Assembly (NCBI RefSeq): GCF_000741705.1
Contig: NZ_JGZI01000007.1
Location: 1 to 64,000 of the forward strand
Length of the DNA stretch: 64,000 nt
Direction: 5' to 3'
Source: Bifidobacterium psychraerophilum
Lineage (GTDB): Bacteria; Actinomycetota; Actinomycetes; Actinomycetales; Bifidobacteriaceae
Below the pieces are notes generated by a model, which was given only the letters and a program-made list of their open reading frames with translations, ran no database searches and had not been told where the DNA came from. Shown here piece after piece: positions 49,500 through 58,667 of this stretch. How positions within the stretch are numbered: position 1 is the stretch's first letter; each line of letters opens with the position of its first letter. A program made the translations under genes and the position numbers.

Positions 49500-49693
49500 A
49501 TACACAACCGTGGAAGCACGCTCTCGTATCCATCATCTGCATATTGGTGATCGCAACGATCATGTCATTTCATTTCGCCAGTAATCTGCTGATTCGTGGC
49601 ATAGGTCTCACCAGCGGCCTGGAGTTCGCGGGCAGTCTGGCAATCTTCATCTCGGCGATCTTCCTGCTCAAGGATTTCAGGAAAAAACAATAA
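49496..49693 (+). CDS. Two-TM small membrane protein, 65 aa
   Basis: MNTQPWKHALVSIICILVIA starts two hydrophobic helices (about 9-28 and 38-57), with a basic end (KDFRKKQ). It overlaps the end of the kinase remnant. No strong RBS. It may be a companion of a lost two-component or transport system. Not recognised. Confidence 0.45.
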   Translation: MNTQPWKHALVSIICILVIATIMSFHFASNLLIRGIGLTSGLEFAGSLAIFISAIFLLKDFRKKQ

Positions 49694-49760
49694 GCGGCAT
49701 TGAACCATGATCGAAAGGCCCATGCGATCACAACCGGGAATATCGCACGGGCCTTCGCAT

Positions 49761-50723
49761 TCAGCGCACCGGCGTTACCGACACCAGACCTCTGTCAATA
49801 TAGCTACGCACTGCCTGCTCGACGGTTTCGAGTGTGCCGTATTTCGGGGAGTACCCGATCAGGGTGCGCGCGTTCTCGATGCTGTACTGGCCGCTTCTCG
49901 CGATGTGGTAGTAAGTATGCTCGCTGAGTGACGCGTCGTCGATGTGTTCAACCCACTGTGGCCAGGGCATGAACTCTATGTCGGGCTCCTGTCCAAAGAA
50001 ACGGTACATCGCCTTCGCATACCCATACAAGGTCATGGATTCAGCTGCGACGGCATGGAAGCTCTCCCCCAAGGCCTGGTTCCGGTGCGCAATTGCCTTG
50101 AAGAACATCTGCGCCACATCGTCCGCGTGCACATGGTGCAGCGTTTCCATCCCGAAATTCGGTAAGGCGATGGCCCGCCCGTCAGCGATGTCCTGGAAGA
50201 CCCCGATATCCGTGTTGCCCTGAGGATTGATGATGGTCCACCCGGGTCCCGATATCTGTCCGGGCATAATTACTGTGGAGGGGAATCCTCTCTTCCTGAA
50301 CTCCTCCTGCAAATACAGTTCACTCTTGTATTTATTGATGCCATAGTCATCGAGTGGAGCTTTCACCGCATTTGCTTCGACCGGCAGAGTTTCGGCCCGC
50401 CCATGCGCCCATATCGACGAACAGAAGAGGTAATGGGACAGTTCGGTGCCCTCCAGAGCCTCGACGATGCCTTTGGTATCGTCGAGGCTGAAGCTGATCA
50501 AGTCGACGACCACGTCAGCACCGAGTTCCGCTATTTTCCGGTTGAATTCGGGATCTTTGACCCTGTCAAGACTGAGTTGACCGACACGTCCCCATTCAGC
50601 GCCCTCCACATAGGGCTTGCTTCGACCACGGCTTACCGCGATTACTTCGTTTCCGCTCCTCACCAGTTTGGGAACGAGATACGACCCGATATGACCGTAT
50701 GCCCCGATAACCACTATCTTCAT
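49761..50723 (-). CDS. NAD(P)-dependent epimerase/dehydratase-like oxidoreductase (extended SDR), 320 aa
   Basis: The N-terminal dinucleotide fold has VVIGAYGHIGSYLVPKL (GxxGxxG). The catalytic pair appears as YGINK (YxxxK). ADDVAQMF and SIENARTLIGYSPKYGTLE are typical of extended SDRs. It may act on nucleotide sugars or be a reductase of unknown substrate. The ATG at 50721-50723 is at the start of the Rossmann fold. It stands alone. Confidence 0.85.
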   Translation of the reverse strand: MKIVVIGAYGHIGSYLVPKLVRSGNEVIAVSRGRSKPYVEGAEWGRVGQLSLDRVKDPEFNRKIAELGADVVVDLISFSLDDTKGIVEALEGTELSHYLFCSSIWAHGRAETLPVEANAVKAPLDDYGINKYKSELYLQEEFRKRGFPSTVIMPGQISGPGWTIINPQGNTDIGVFQDIADGRAIALPNFGMETLHHVHADDVAQMFFKAIAHRNQALGESFHAVAAESMTLYGYAKAMYRFFGQEPDIEFMPWPQWVEHIDDASLSEHTYYHIARSGQYSIENARTLIGYSPKYGTLETVEQAVRSYIDRGLVSVTPVR

Positions 50724-50779
50724 TTATGCCCCTTTCCTCATCCACATCCATGAAACCCATATCACTACCGATATGGGCA

Positions 50780-50959
50780 TTACATGCCCGCCTGCTGACG
50801 ATCGCCAGTATCCCGGCCTTCGGCCGGGCCCTCATCCCCGGAAGCCGAAATACATGATCCCGTGACCGGATCGCACCATCCTGATGTGGGATAGTGACTC
50901 AGCATAATAATCTTGTCGGGCCGCGCTCTGTCGGTATGCCCCGCGCCTTCTTCACTCAT
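50780..50959 (-). CDS. Small Cys-pair protein coupled to the DsbA-like gene, 59 aa
   Basis: Starts MSEEGAGHTDRARPDKI inside the end of the DsbA-like gene (ATGAGTGA overlap), so translation is coupled. The core LSHYPTSGWCDPVTGSCISA has two Cys six residues apart. Not recognised. It could be a partner or substrate of the DsbA-like protein. It could also be a chance frame, as no independent RBS is needed or seen. Confidence 0.4.
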   Translation of the reverse strand: MSEEGAGHTDRARPDKIIMLSHYPTSGWCDPVTGSCISASGDEGPAEGRDTGDRQQAGM

Positions 50960-51623
50960 GAGATGAATCCCTCCACGCTTCTTCGATGGCTTCTGAGTAT
51001 TGCCGGGTGCCGACGGCACCCGGAATTCCGAATCTCCTATTCAACAGCGTAAAGGGAACGCCGGTGACACCCAGGTCTAGGGCCGACCGCCTGTCCTCAC
51101 GCACCGCGTCGCCAAACTCGTCACCGGCGATTACGGCGGCAATCCGGTCCTTGGGCAAGCCCACAGCCATGCCGGTCCGCAGCAATACATCAGCCTCGAA
51201 TGCCTGTGCATTGCCTCCGAACACTTCCGATTGCATTGCCTGCAGATATTCCCATCCAAGACCGAACTCATTCCCCAGTTGCACCAATCGCAGCATGTCG
51301 AAGGAGTTTTTCATCGGTCTGTCCACGTGATACACGAGTCCGTCCTGCCGGGCTTGGCGAGCAATCATCTCCTCATTGGGTCGCACCTGTTCCACAGACA
51401 TACCGACCTTATGCGACAGGAACTCCAATGTGGAGATGGCCTTCTGCGGAGCATGTGGATCTATCTGGAAGGTATGCACATTGAGCTTGATGCGGTCACT
51501 GTGCGGTGAAGCTTCAATCGCCTTGGAGAGTCGATGCTCACCGATATAGCACCAAGGGCACAGTACATCCGCCCACACATCGATGACGAGCTGCTTACCT
51601 GCCTGGCCTTCGTTGTTGGTCAT
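50952..51623 (-). CDS. DsbA-family thioredoxin-fold oxidoreductase (FrnE-like), 223 aa
   Basis: Active site DVLCPWCYIG (Cys22/Cys25, CPWC). Helical insert and the cis-Pro region VTGVPFTLLNRRFGIPGAVG are typical of FrnE. No signal peptide, so it works in the cytoplasm; FrnE-type proteins protect against oxidants or isomerise disulfides and some act on polyketides. It is divergent from a TetR gene with an inverted repeat between them. Intact. Confidence 0.88.
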   Translation of the reverse strand: MTNNEGQAGKQLVIDVWADVLCPWCYIGEHRLSKAIEASPHSDRIKLNVHTFQIDPHAPQKAISTLEFLSHKVGMSVEQVRPNEEMIARQARQDGLVYHVDRPMKNSFDMLRLVQLGNEFGLGWEYLQAMQSEVFGGNAQAFEADVLLRTGMAVGLPKDRIAAVIAGDEFGDAVREDRRSALDLGVTGVPFTLLNRRFGIPGAVGTRQYSEAIEEAWRDSSHE

Positions 51624-51644
51624 GGTTCCTGATGCCTTTCACAT

Positions 51645-51666
51645 AAGTTGAGTACAACCTCAAGTT
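51645..51666. promoter_or_regulatory. TetR operator candidate between frnE-like and tetR genes
   Basis: AAGTTGAG and CTCAAGTT (6-base spacer) form an inverted repeat with a single mismatch, 52 bases before the TetR start and 22 bases before the DsbA-like start. Confidence 0.55.
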
Positions 51667-51717
51667 AAGGCTAGCATATCATCATGGAGTAAGCTCGGCT
51701 CCTGGACAGGAGAACAC

Positions 51718-52293
51718 ATGGCGCGCACTGCGAATTCACGGAAGGATGCCAGGGACAACACGGCCAAGTTGCATTCAGCAGCGCTGGCCGTATTCGCTCG
51801 TCTTGGCGTCAACGCACCTCTCGAAGTGATCGCGAAAGAAGCGGGCGTCAGCATCGGCACGTTATACAACCGTTATGCCACACGCGAAGAATTGCTGGAA
51901 GCGCTGATGCCCGATGCGATCGCACAGGCGACATCGACACTCACCGCGGCGGTCGAGAACTCCACCGACCCGAAGGAAGGTCTGGAGCTGTTCCTGAACA
52001 CCATGATGGACCTTCAACGCACCGATTCCATGCTTAATGCCGCGTTGCACGCCCTCTCCGTAACGCCGGATTCCACGAACACCGAAGGATGCGACGAGTT
52101 ATTGGCGATCGGCTACCAACTCCTTGATCAGTGCCACGCGACCGGGGTCCTCTCAGCAGATTTCCGTAGACAGGATCTGTTCAACATACTCTGGCTCTTC
52201 AGCAAGGGCATATGTGATCCCAACGCTCCAAGCGATTGGGAACGCACCGTTCAACTCATGATCACAAGCGCTTTGGCGCAACAACCCGCATAG
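51718..52293 (+). CDS. TetR-family regulator, 191 aa
   Basis: HTH: LHSAALAVFARLGVNAPLEV, then IAKEAGVSIGTLYNRYATRE. The ligand domain (ELFLNTMMDLQRTDSMLNAA) is like that of the SCO1712/YbiH-like TetR proteins. ATG after ACAGGAGA, 7 bases. Divergent from the FrnE-like gene, which it probably controls together with itself. Intact; no other gene follows it closely on the plus strand. Confidence 0.9.
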   Translation: MARTANSRKDARDNTAKLHSAALAVFARLGVNAPLEVIAKEAGVSIGTLYNRYATREELLEALMPDAIAQATSTLTAAVENSTDPKEGLELFLNTMMDLQRTDSMLNAALHALSVTPDSTNTEGCDELLAIGYQLLDQCHATGVLSADFRRQDLFNILWLFSKGICDPNAPSDWERTVQLMITSALAQQPA

Positions 52294-52583
52294 GGGTACC
52301 GGCCTGCGGATAGGAGTTCCCGAATTCCTTCGCTCCGCAAGCGCAGCCCCAACGGCGTGCTACCGGCCGCCACATATGTCACGTCCGGCAGGGACGAACC
52401 CCACTTTGATGGCGGCCACGGTCGTGAGTGACTGGCCGCACAGGCAGAGACGCGATAGCCGACCGTCGAGATGCCGACGTCCAACCACAACGGTTTTCAG
52501 GAATGATTATGACACCATCAAACCCCCATCGGATGAAGGCGCCAACATCGAAATCGAATGCCGTCGGATCGCCTGGGCGGGTA

Positions 52584-54392
52584 TTAGCTGAACTGGGTGC
52601 GATACAGACGGGCATAGAAGGAATCACGAGCCAACAACTCCGCATGACTCCCTTGTTCAATGATGTCACCATGGTCCATCACGAGTATGAGGTCGGCGTT
52701 CCGTATCGTTGATAGACGGTGGGCTATCACGAAGCTCGTCCGCCCTTTCATCACACCGGCTATGGCAGTCTGGATGTCCTTCTCGGTTTTGGTATCGATG
52801 CTCGAAGTGGCCTCGTCCAGGATCATGACCTTCGGATTCGTGAGTACCGCTCGTGCGATGGTCAGCAATTGCTGCTCACCTTGGGACAGGATCCCATCAT
52901 CACTTGAGATTACGGTTTGATATCCCTGAGGTAGTTTCCTGATGAAGCTGTCGCATTGAGCCACCTTTGCGGCACCGATGATCTCATCCTTGGATGCGTC
53001 AGCTCTCCCATAGGCGATGTTGTCGGCAACGGTGCCCTTGAATAGCCAGGTGTCCTGCAGAACCATGCCGAATGCTTTACGCAGCTCCTCTCGTGGAATG
53101 GTATTGGTGGGTATTCCGTCGAATGCTATCGTTCCGGCATTGACCTCGTAGAAACGCATCAGCAGATTCACCAGCGTCGTTTTCCCCGCACCCGTCGGGC
53201 CGACGATAGCGACCGTCTGATGGGCTTTGGCTTCGAAAGTGACATCATGCATCAATAACGGCGCTGCGCCATATCCGAACGATACGTTGCGGAAGCTTAT
53301 GCCGCCCTGTGTCTCGCTGGGGAGACTGCGTGCATGCACTGTGTTGTCATCTTCATCGAGTTGCAGAATCGCATGAATTCTCTCAATCGAGGCCAACGCA
53401 CCCTGGAAGGAGTTGTAGATGTATGCAGCATTGCTGATGGGTTCGGAAATCTGCACCACATATTGCAGGAAAGCCTGAACCAACCCAATGGTGATTACAC
53501 CCTGGATCGCATAGTGACCACCGAAAAAGGCGGCCAGGATGAACGCACATTGATTCACGAAACGGATACTTGGATAGATCGCGAAATTGACGAATTGCGA
53601 TCTGCTGCCCGCCTCGAATTGCTCATCTATCAAGCCGTCTATCTTCTTTATGAAACGATCCTCCCTACCAAAGGATTTGATTACGAGATTCCCCGCAAGA
53701 GCTTCTTCGGTGGCATTGCTCAGGGAGCTTAAGGTTGACATGCTGTTGTGGAACAAACGCTGGTTCAGCACCGATACGTATCCGGTCAATATGCTTCCAA
53801 GCAACAGGATGGATACCACCATGAGTGCCATAGGCGTATTGATCACAAACAGCAGGATGATTCCGATACCGATCGTCAGCACGGAATAGACGAATTGGTT
53901 GAAGCCGGTGATCAGCACTTCGGATATCTTATCGATATCGGATGTCGCCTTGCTCAGTATCTCCCCCACCTGGGTGTTATCGAAGAAGCTCAGTGGAAGC
54001 TTGGTCATTTTGCTGCTCAGCCGCTCCCTGAGTCCCAGACTGACGCTCTCACCGATACGGGCCATCTGACGCTCCTGGTAATAGTTCAGCGCAAAATTCA
54101 CCACGGCGATGAACAATATCGTCAGGATTGGCCACAGAATCACAGTCTGCATGCGATTCCACAGATCTCCTCCTTCCTGATGCGACATCACCTCTACGAC
54201 GTCGTCGATGACCACTGCGGTGATCCATGGCACCATGGCAAAAAGAATCGTCGACAAGACGTTGGTGAGCACCGTCAGAATCATCGGCGTGCGCTCACGA
54301 CCAAGCAGGGCAAGAAAATGAGTGATCGCCTGACGATACGACTGCGGCCTTTCGATCGTGGCCTGATCGCCCCGGTTCCTCTTCTTCCTCAT
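52584..54392 (-). CDS. ABC exporter half, canonical Walker B (LmrD/BmrD-like), 602 aa
   Basis: TMD (six helices, about 40-330) fused to an NBD: Walker A GPTGAGKTTL, signature LSQGEQQLLTIARA (LSQGE replaces LSGGQ), Walker B VMILDEATSSID (catalytic Glu kept), H-loop FVIAHRLST. It pairs with the preceding gene, whose Walker B is degenerate. Such heterodimeric exporters (LmrCD, BmrCD) remove drugs. It overlaps the partner gene by 4 bases. Regulated by the MarR upstream. Confidence 0.92.
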   Translation of the reverse strand: MRKKRNRGDQATIERPQSYRQAITHFLALLGRERTPMILTVLTNVLSTILFAMVPWITAVVIDDVVEVMSHQEGGDLWNRMQTVILWPILTILFIAVVNFALNYYQERQMARIGESVSLGLRERLSSKMTKLPLSFFDNTQVGEILSKATSDIDKISEVLITGFNQFVYSVLTIGIGIILLFVINTPMALMVVSILLLGSILTGYVSVLNQRLFHNSMSTLSSLSNATEEALAGNLVIKSFGREDRFIKKIDGLIDEQFEAGSRSQFVNFAIYPSIRFVNQCAFILAAFFGGHYAIQGVITIGLVQAFLQYVVQISEPISNAAYIYNSFQGALASIERIHAILQLDEDDNTVHARSLPSETQGGISFRNVSFGYGAAPLLMHDVTFEAKAHQTVAIVGPTGAGKTTLVNLLMRFYEVNAGTIAFDGIPTNTIPREELRKAFGMVLQDTWLFKGTVADNIAYGRADASKDEIIGAAKVAQCDSFIRKLPQGYQTVISSDDGILSQGEQQLLTIARAVLTNPKVMILDEATSSIDTKTEKDIQTAIAGVMKGRTSFVIAHRLSTIRNADLILVMDHGDIIEQGSHAELLARDSFYARLYRTQFS

Positions 54393-56137
54393 TCCTTCTC
54401 TTCCTCCAATAGCCCTTGCGTGCGGGCGAGATCACGGTAATACCTGTTACCTTCGAGTAGTTCATCGTGCGTCCCCTGCCCGACGATGCCGCCGTCGTGG
54501 AGTACGAGGATATTGTCCGCCGCCGCTATGGTCGCCAAGCGTTGCGCGATGATGACGGTTATGGACTCCCGGAGGTATGTTTTCAGTTCCTTGCGCAGAC
54601 GCGCATCGGTTGCGTAGTCGAGTGCGGAGAAACTGTCATCAAATACATAAACATCCGCAGGCTTCGCCAGCGCCCTGGCTATGGCCAATCTCTGTTTCTG
54701 TCCACCGGAGAGATTGCTGCCACCTTGAGCCACCTCGGATTCAAAGCCCTTCGGCCGGGAAGCGACGAACTCCTGTGCCTGAGCGATACACGACACCCTT
54801 TCCATCTCGGCTGCTGACATACCCTCATTGGCGAAGCGGAAATTATCCGCGATCGTCCCACTGAAGAGAAACGCCTTCTGCGGTACGTAACTGATCCGGC
54901 TGCGTAGATCCGATAAACTCATTCGCCTTATATCCACATCACCGATGCTTATTTCACCCGACTCGATATCGTTCAATCTCAACAAGGTTTTCGCGATGGA
55001 GCTTTTGCCCGCACCGGTTCCCCCAACAATCGCCAGAGTCTGCCCGGAGCTCACCGAGAAATTGATATCGTCAAGCACCTTTTTCTCCGCACCTTGGTAG
55101 CGGAAATCCACATGACGATAGCTGAGAGTGACCGGCAGTTCCCGCGCGCCACTCGTTTCATCGGGTAGAAGCTCGGCATGGCCATCACTGATATCGCTCA
55201 CGGTATCCGTGACATCTTGCACACGTCTCAACGACGCCAATCCTCTCGGGAGTTGGAAGAGCACCAGTGCCGACATGATCAGAGTGCCTATCGTCGTCGT
55301 GCTGTATTCCACAATCGCCGTCACAGAGCCGATCTCCAGAGTGCTGTTGGCGACCAACGATGACCCCACCCAAATAATCACTATCATGGATATATCCATC
55401 AGGCAGTATGCGACCGGACTCAGTAGAGCGAAATTCCGGTTGATCCGGATATTGTTGTCTGCGTAGCTCTTAAAGGCTTTGTTGACCCGAGTCTCCTCCC
55501 GATGCGAATTATCGAAAGCACGAATGATTCTCACGCCGACGAAGGACTCCCTCAACACCAGGGTCATATGATCGACCTTCTGTTGAATCCTTTGAATGCT
55601 CGGAAGTGATCTGGTCAATACGACCATCGTCGCCGCACCGAAAACCACGATTGCCATCAACGGGACGATGGCAAGCAGGGGATAGATATGCAGGGTCAAG
55701 GCAATGGAGAAAACCGCCATAATCGGGCTCGGAAGAACCATCTGGAGAACAGTCAGCACAATCTGTTGAGCGTTCTGGTTGTCGTTGGTCATTCTGGTCA
55801 CCAATGATGCGATACCGAATGCGTCACTCTGATCAACCGTGATGTCTTCCACGGTACGGATGATCCTTTTTCTGTTATCGCGCGCGAATGCCGCTGCGAA
55901 ACGGGCCGATGAATAACTGCCCATTATCCCCGCGACCGTTCCTATGAAGAGCACCAGCACCATCCAGCCGACGACGGCATTGACGGCCCCTCCGTCCTTC
56001 CTCAGGATGCCCTGATTGATGAGTTCGGCCACAAAAAACGGGATAGCCAGCATCGCGAAGGTGTTGATGGCAATGAATACGACGCTGAGTCCAAGTAATG
56101 TTTTGTTGCGTGCTGCGAATTGTTGCAGTAGATGCAT
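54389..56137 (-). CDS. ABC exporter half, degenerate Walker B (LmrC/BmrC-like), 582 aa
   Basis: The start MHLLQQFAARNKTLLGLSVV is chosen at AAGGAAACGT before the ATG. TMD of six helices, then NBD: Walker A GGTGAGKSSI, signature NLSGGQKQRLAIARA, Walker B VYVFDDSFSALD with Asp in place of the catalytic Glu, and the switch region VIIAQRLATI (His to Gln). It is thus the non-catalytic site donor of the pair with the downstream gene. The MarR gene ends 19 bases upstream. Confidence 0.92.
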   Translation of the reverse strand: MHLLQQFAARNKTLLGLSVVFIAINTFAMLAIPFFVAELINQGILRKDGGAVNAVVGWMVLVLFIGTVAGIMGSYSSARFAAAFARDNRKRIIRTVEDITVDQSDAFGIASLVTRMTNDNQNAQQIVLTVLQMVLPSPIMAVFSIALTLHIYPLLAIVPLMAIVVFGAATMVVLTRSLPSIQRIQQKVDHMTLVLRESFVGVRIIRAFDNSHREETRVNKAFKSYADNNIRINRNFALLSPVAYCLMDISMIVIIWVGSSLVANSTLEIGSVTAIVEYSTTTIGTLIMSALVLFQLPRGLASLRRVQDVTDTVSDISDGHAELLPDETSGARELPVTLSYRHVDFRYQGAEKKVLDDINFSVSSGQTLAIVGGTGAGKSSIAKTLLRLNDIESGEISIGDVDIRRMSLSDLRSRISYVPQKAFLFSGTIADNFRFANEGMSAAEMERVSCIAQAQEFVASRPKGFESEVAQGGSNLSGGQKQRLAIARALAKPADVYVFDDSFSALDYATDARLRKELKTYLRESITVIIAQRLATIAAADNILVLHDGGIVGQGTHDELLEGNRYYRDLARTQGLLEEEKE

Positions 56138-56156
56138 ACGTTTCCTTGATTGAGAT

Positions 56157-56582
56157 TTAGTCGAGATGAAGTAGGTCCAGAAGTTTTTGATTGATTCTTG
56201 TGAATTCGTCGCGTTCCTCAGGACTGAGCTGCGAATATGCCCCAGATTCCATTTCGTATAGCTGCGCCAGAACACTGTCCGAGATTCCCTGACCATAGTC
56301 GGTAAGTCGTATGACCTTTTCCCGCCCGCTATGTGGACTCGTTTCGCGCGTGATATAGCCCTTGCCTTCCATCACATTCAATGTCGATGTAACGGTCTGT
56401 TTGGGCAGGTGGAGCTTATCAATAATCATTCTTGGTGTGACATCCGGCCCGATACTTGAAATCACGTAGAAGATCATCAGGGTATTGTCGGTCATCCCGT
56501 GCGATTTCGCCCATTCCTCATAGAAGTGATTCATGCCGAACCAGACATCATAACTGCGGTCGATCACTTCTTTCACATCCAT
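56157..56582 (-). CDS. MarR-family regulator, 141 aa
   Basis: Winged helix: TPRMIIDKLHLPKQTVTSTL (recognition helix) and GYITRETSPHSGREKVIRLT (wing). It precedes the two ABC exporter genes on the same strand and should control them. A 16-base palindrome lies about 85 bases upstream of its start. Intact. Confidence 0.9.
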   Translation of the reverse strand: MDVKEVIDRSYDVWFGMNHFYEEWAKSHGMTDNTLMIFYVISSIGPDVTPRMIIDKLHLPKQTVTSTLNVMEGKGYITRETSPHSGREKVIRLTDYGQGISDSVLAQLYEMESGAYSQLSPEERDEFTRINQKLLDLLHLD

Positions 56583-56665
56583 CTGCCCACTCTCTTCCTT
56601 GCGGTGTCCCCGTTATGGCAACAAACGGGATGTGCCCCGGCAGCCAAACCTAAACTTTGTAATAT

Positions 56666-56681
56666 AGTCCTATTTAGGACT
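56666..56681. promoter_or_regulatory. MarR operator candidate
   Basis: AGTCCTATTTAGGACT: perfect 7-bp arms with a 2-base spacer, within AT-rich promoter-like DNA upstream of the MarR-ABC-ABC operon. Confidence 0.65.
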
Positions 56682-56889
56682 TTTCAATATAGCATACATG
56701 CTCCTGCAAACCCAGGAGCATAAATCTTCCTTGCCCATTTCCAGCACCCGCCATCGAATATCGCCGGATACGCAGAAGAAAACCTTCCATTTCGCTTCGT
56801 CAACAGCCAAGGAGGGCATACCCCGTAACCACCTGGCAATTCCACCAGCCCTATCCAAACCCGTCGCGCCCCCACACCGATCGGAACGC

Positions 56890-57462
56890 TCACAGCCGGA
56901 CGATACGCCTTATCGCCCGTTCCACCAGATCCGCATCAGGCTCGGAGACGCCCAGCAGTCCGTGGATGGTGAGTCCCTCTATCAGCGGATCGAGCATACG
57001 AACGGTATCCTCATCAAACAAACGTCCCAGGGCAGCACGGTTGGCATGCATCCACTGCTGGGTGATGCCTCTGAACCGTTCCTCCCTGGCAGCCAGGGTG
57101 TACAGCTCATGGGTGATCACGGATTCGGCATTCCCTCGTTTCTGGCCCGCGAGAATGAATGCGACAAGCACCGTAACGGCATCCTCCGGGGAAGCGGCCG
57201 CTCTCAGATCGTCGGCGAAAGACGCGCTGCCGTCGGACGCGAATTCGGCGAAAGCCGCATAGAGCAGATCGTCCAAGCGGGCGAAGTAATACGTGGTCAG
57301 CCCCAGAGGAACCCCCGCAGCGGCCGCTATTTTACGATGAGTGGTCGCAGCGACGCCGTATTGCGCGACGACGGAAAGACAGGCCACAACAATCCGCCGG
57401 CGTCTGTCCGGCTGTCTGGATCCCTGATTGCCTTGCGCGGCGGAAGAGGTCCGATTCCCCAT
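56890..57462 (-). CDS. TetR-family regulator, 190 aa
   Basis: HTH: RRRIVVACLSVVAQYGVAAT, then THRKIAAAAGVPLGLTTYYF. C-terminal ligand domain without known specificity. Divergent from the DUF1349 gene, with a perfect palindrome between the two. Intact. Confidence 0.88.
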   Translation of the reverse strand: MGNRTSSAAQGNQGSRQPDRRRRIVVACLSVVAQYGVAATTHRKIAAAAGVPLGLTTYYFARLDDLLYAAFAEFASDGSASFADDLRAAASPEDAVTVLVAFILAGQKRGNAESVITHELYTLAAREERFRGITQQWMHANRAALGRLFDEDTVRMLDPLIEGLTIHGLLGVSEPDADLVERAIRRIVRL

Positions 57463-57509
57463 GTTTCGACCACCTTAGCGAAGGACACACAGCCGTGTTG
57501 TCATTGACT

Positions 57510-57525
57510 TGTACATATGTACAAT
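57510..57525. promoter_or_regulatory. Perfect TetR operator palindrome
   Basis: TTGTACATATGTACAA is a perfect 16-base palindrome, 47 bases before the TetR start and 124 bases before the DUF1349 start. It probably binds the TetR encoded at 56890. Confidence 0.7.
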
Positions 57526-57649
57526 ACTCGGTATACGGTACTGCGATGACTTCACCGCCCGGGAAGCAACGGCGCGAGATTCCGTATCAGCAGAGCCCAC
57601 GGCGCGCGTCAAGCCAAGCCCTCACAAATCCTCAGAAGGGATGCAGACC

Positions 57650-58234
57650 ATGCAAGAAGAGATTCACTGGGACGAAGGTCGCTGGACGCACGATCCCGAG
57701 CGCGTCGAGGAACATGACGGCACACTGCGGGTAACCGCCTCAAAGGGCTCGGACGCCTGGCGCATCACTTCGTACGGCTTCATACACGATTCCGAACACG
57801 CCCTTATCAGGCCTTTCAACAGCGGTAGCGCCATGGAAGTCACGTTCAGAACGGACATGTCCCAGCAGTTCGATCAGGCGGGGCTGTTCATCCGAGCCGA
57901 CGGGGAGCACTGGGTCAAAGCAGGATTGGAGCAATCCGACGGCATACTCCAATTAGGAGCAGTGGTCACCGACGGCCGCTCGGACTGGTCGGTCTCACGC
58001 ACCCCGGAATGGAACCATCGCATCATCACACTCCGCGCCAGCTGGTCCCACGATGCCATCACTCTCCGCGCGAAAGCGGATGACGAGGAATACCGACTGG
58101 TCAGGGTCCTCCCCTTTGACGACAGGAAGGGAGTCGAGGCAGGACCTTATATTTGCGCGCCCACACGCGCCGCTTTCACCATAGACTTCCTCTCATGGAA
58201 GATCACTGATGCCGACGCCTCACTCCACGACTGA
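57650..58234 (+). CDS. DUF1349 family protein (concanavalin-A-like fold), 194 aa
   Basis: Small jelly-roll proteins similar to yeast regulation-of-enolase protein 1; function unclear. Hallmarks: VTASKGSDAWRITSYGFIHD, FDQAGLFIRADGEHWVKAGL, DWSVSRTPEWN and GPYICAPTRAAFTIDFLSW. The ATG at 57650 is preferred because AGAAGGG lies about 9 bases upstream; an ATG 9 bases earlier abuts that site. Under a divergent TetR. Could bind a carbohydrate. Intact. Confidence 0.85.
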   Translation: MQEEIHWDEGRWTHDPERVEEHDGTLRVTASKGSDAWRITSYGFIHDSEHALIRPFNSGSAMEVTFRTDMSQQFDQAGLFIRADGEHWVKAGLEQSDGILQLGAVVTDGRSDWSVSRTPEWNHRIITLRASWSHDAITLRAKADDEEYRLVRVLPFDDRKGVEAGPYICAPTRAAFTIDFLSWKITDADASLHD

Positions 58235-58667
58235 ACAGAAGCGATAGCGAACAATCCCCAAACCGTGCACACGCATACACGGCACGCCGAAATGAGAACC
58301 CGGACGTGCACCGATGCAACCAATCCCCCGGCCCTGAAGATTCTCATCACCGCAGCACCGCTCAACGGTGCAGGCACGTTGTTGAATCGCAGCCTTGCGA
58401 TATCCCGCTTCAATCACCGGCGGCCCACTGAAAACAACTGCCCGCAGGCGATAGCCGCCGCAGAAGCATCAGCGGTACCAGCAGGACCGTATGAGCTCGG
58501 GAAGATCCAACACCCCCCATTCCGTCATTTGACGGAGCACACCAGATAAGCAATAATGAGTGAGCAGTCACTCACTTAATCGTTTCCTTTGAGACTGACT
58601 TAGGAACGATGGACGCGAAACACGGCGTCCGCCATCAGCTGGCTGCGGTGAGAGCAAGGGGGAGCAG
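58235..58667. promoter_or_regulatory. Regulatory region before the ABC-2 exporter operon
   Basis: About 430 bases without a convincing gene. Near its end two palindromes occur: TCCGTCATTTGACGGA (58521-58536) and TGAGTGA-GCAG-TCACTCA (58557-58574). The second fits TetR sites with GAGTGA/TCACTC arms. The plus-strand frame at 58265-58549 has no RBS or recognisable product. Confidence 0.5.
58557..58574. promoter_or_regulatory. TetR operator candidate (TGAGTGA arms)
   Basis: TGAGTGA and TCACTCA with a 4-base spacer, about 95 bases before the ATPase start. The operon's own third gene encodes a TetR, so autoregulation is likely. Confidence 0.6.
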
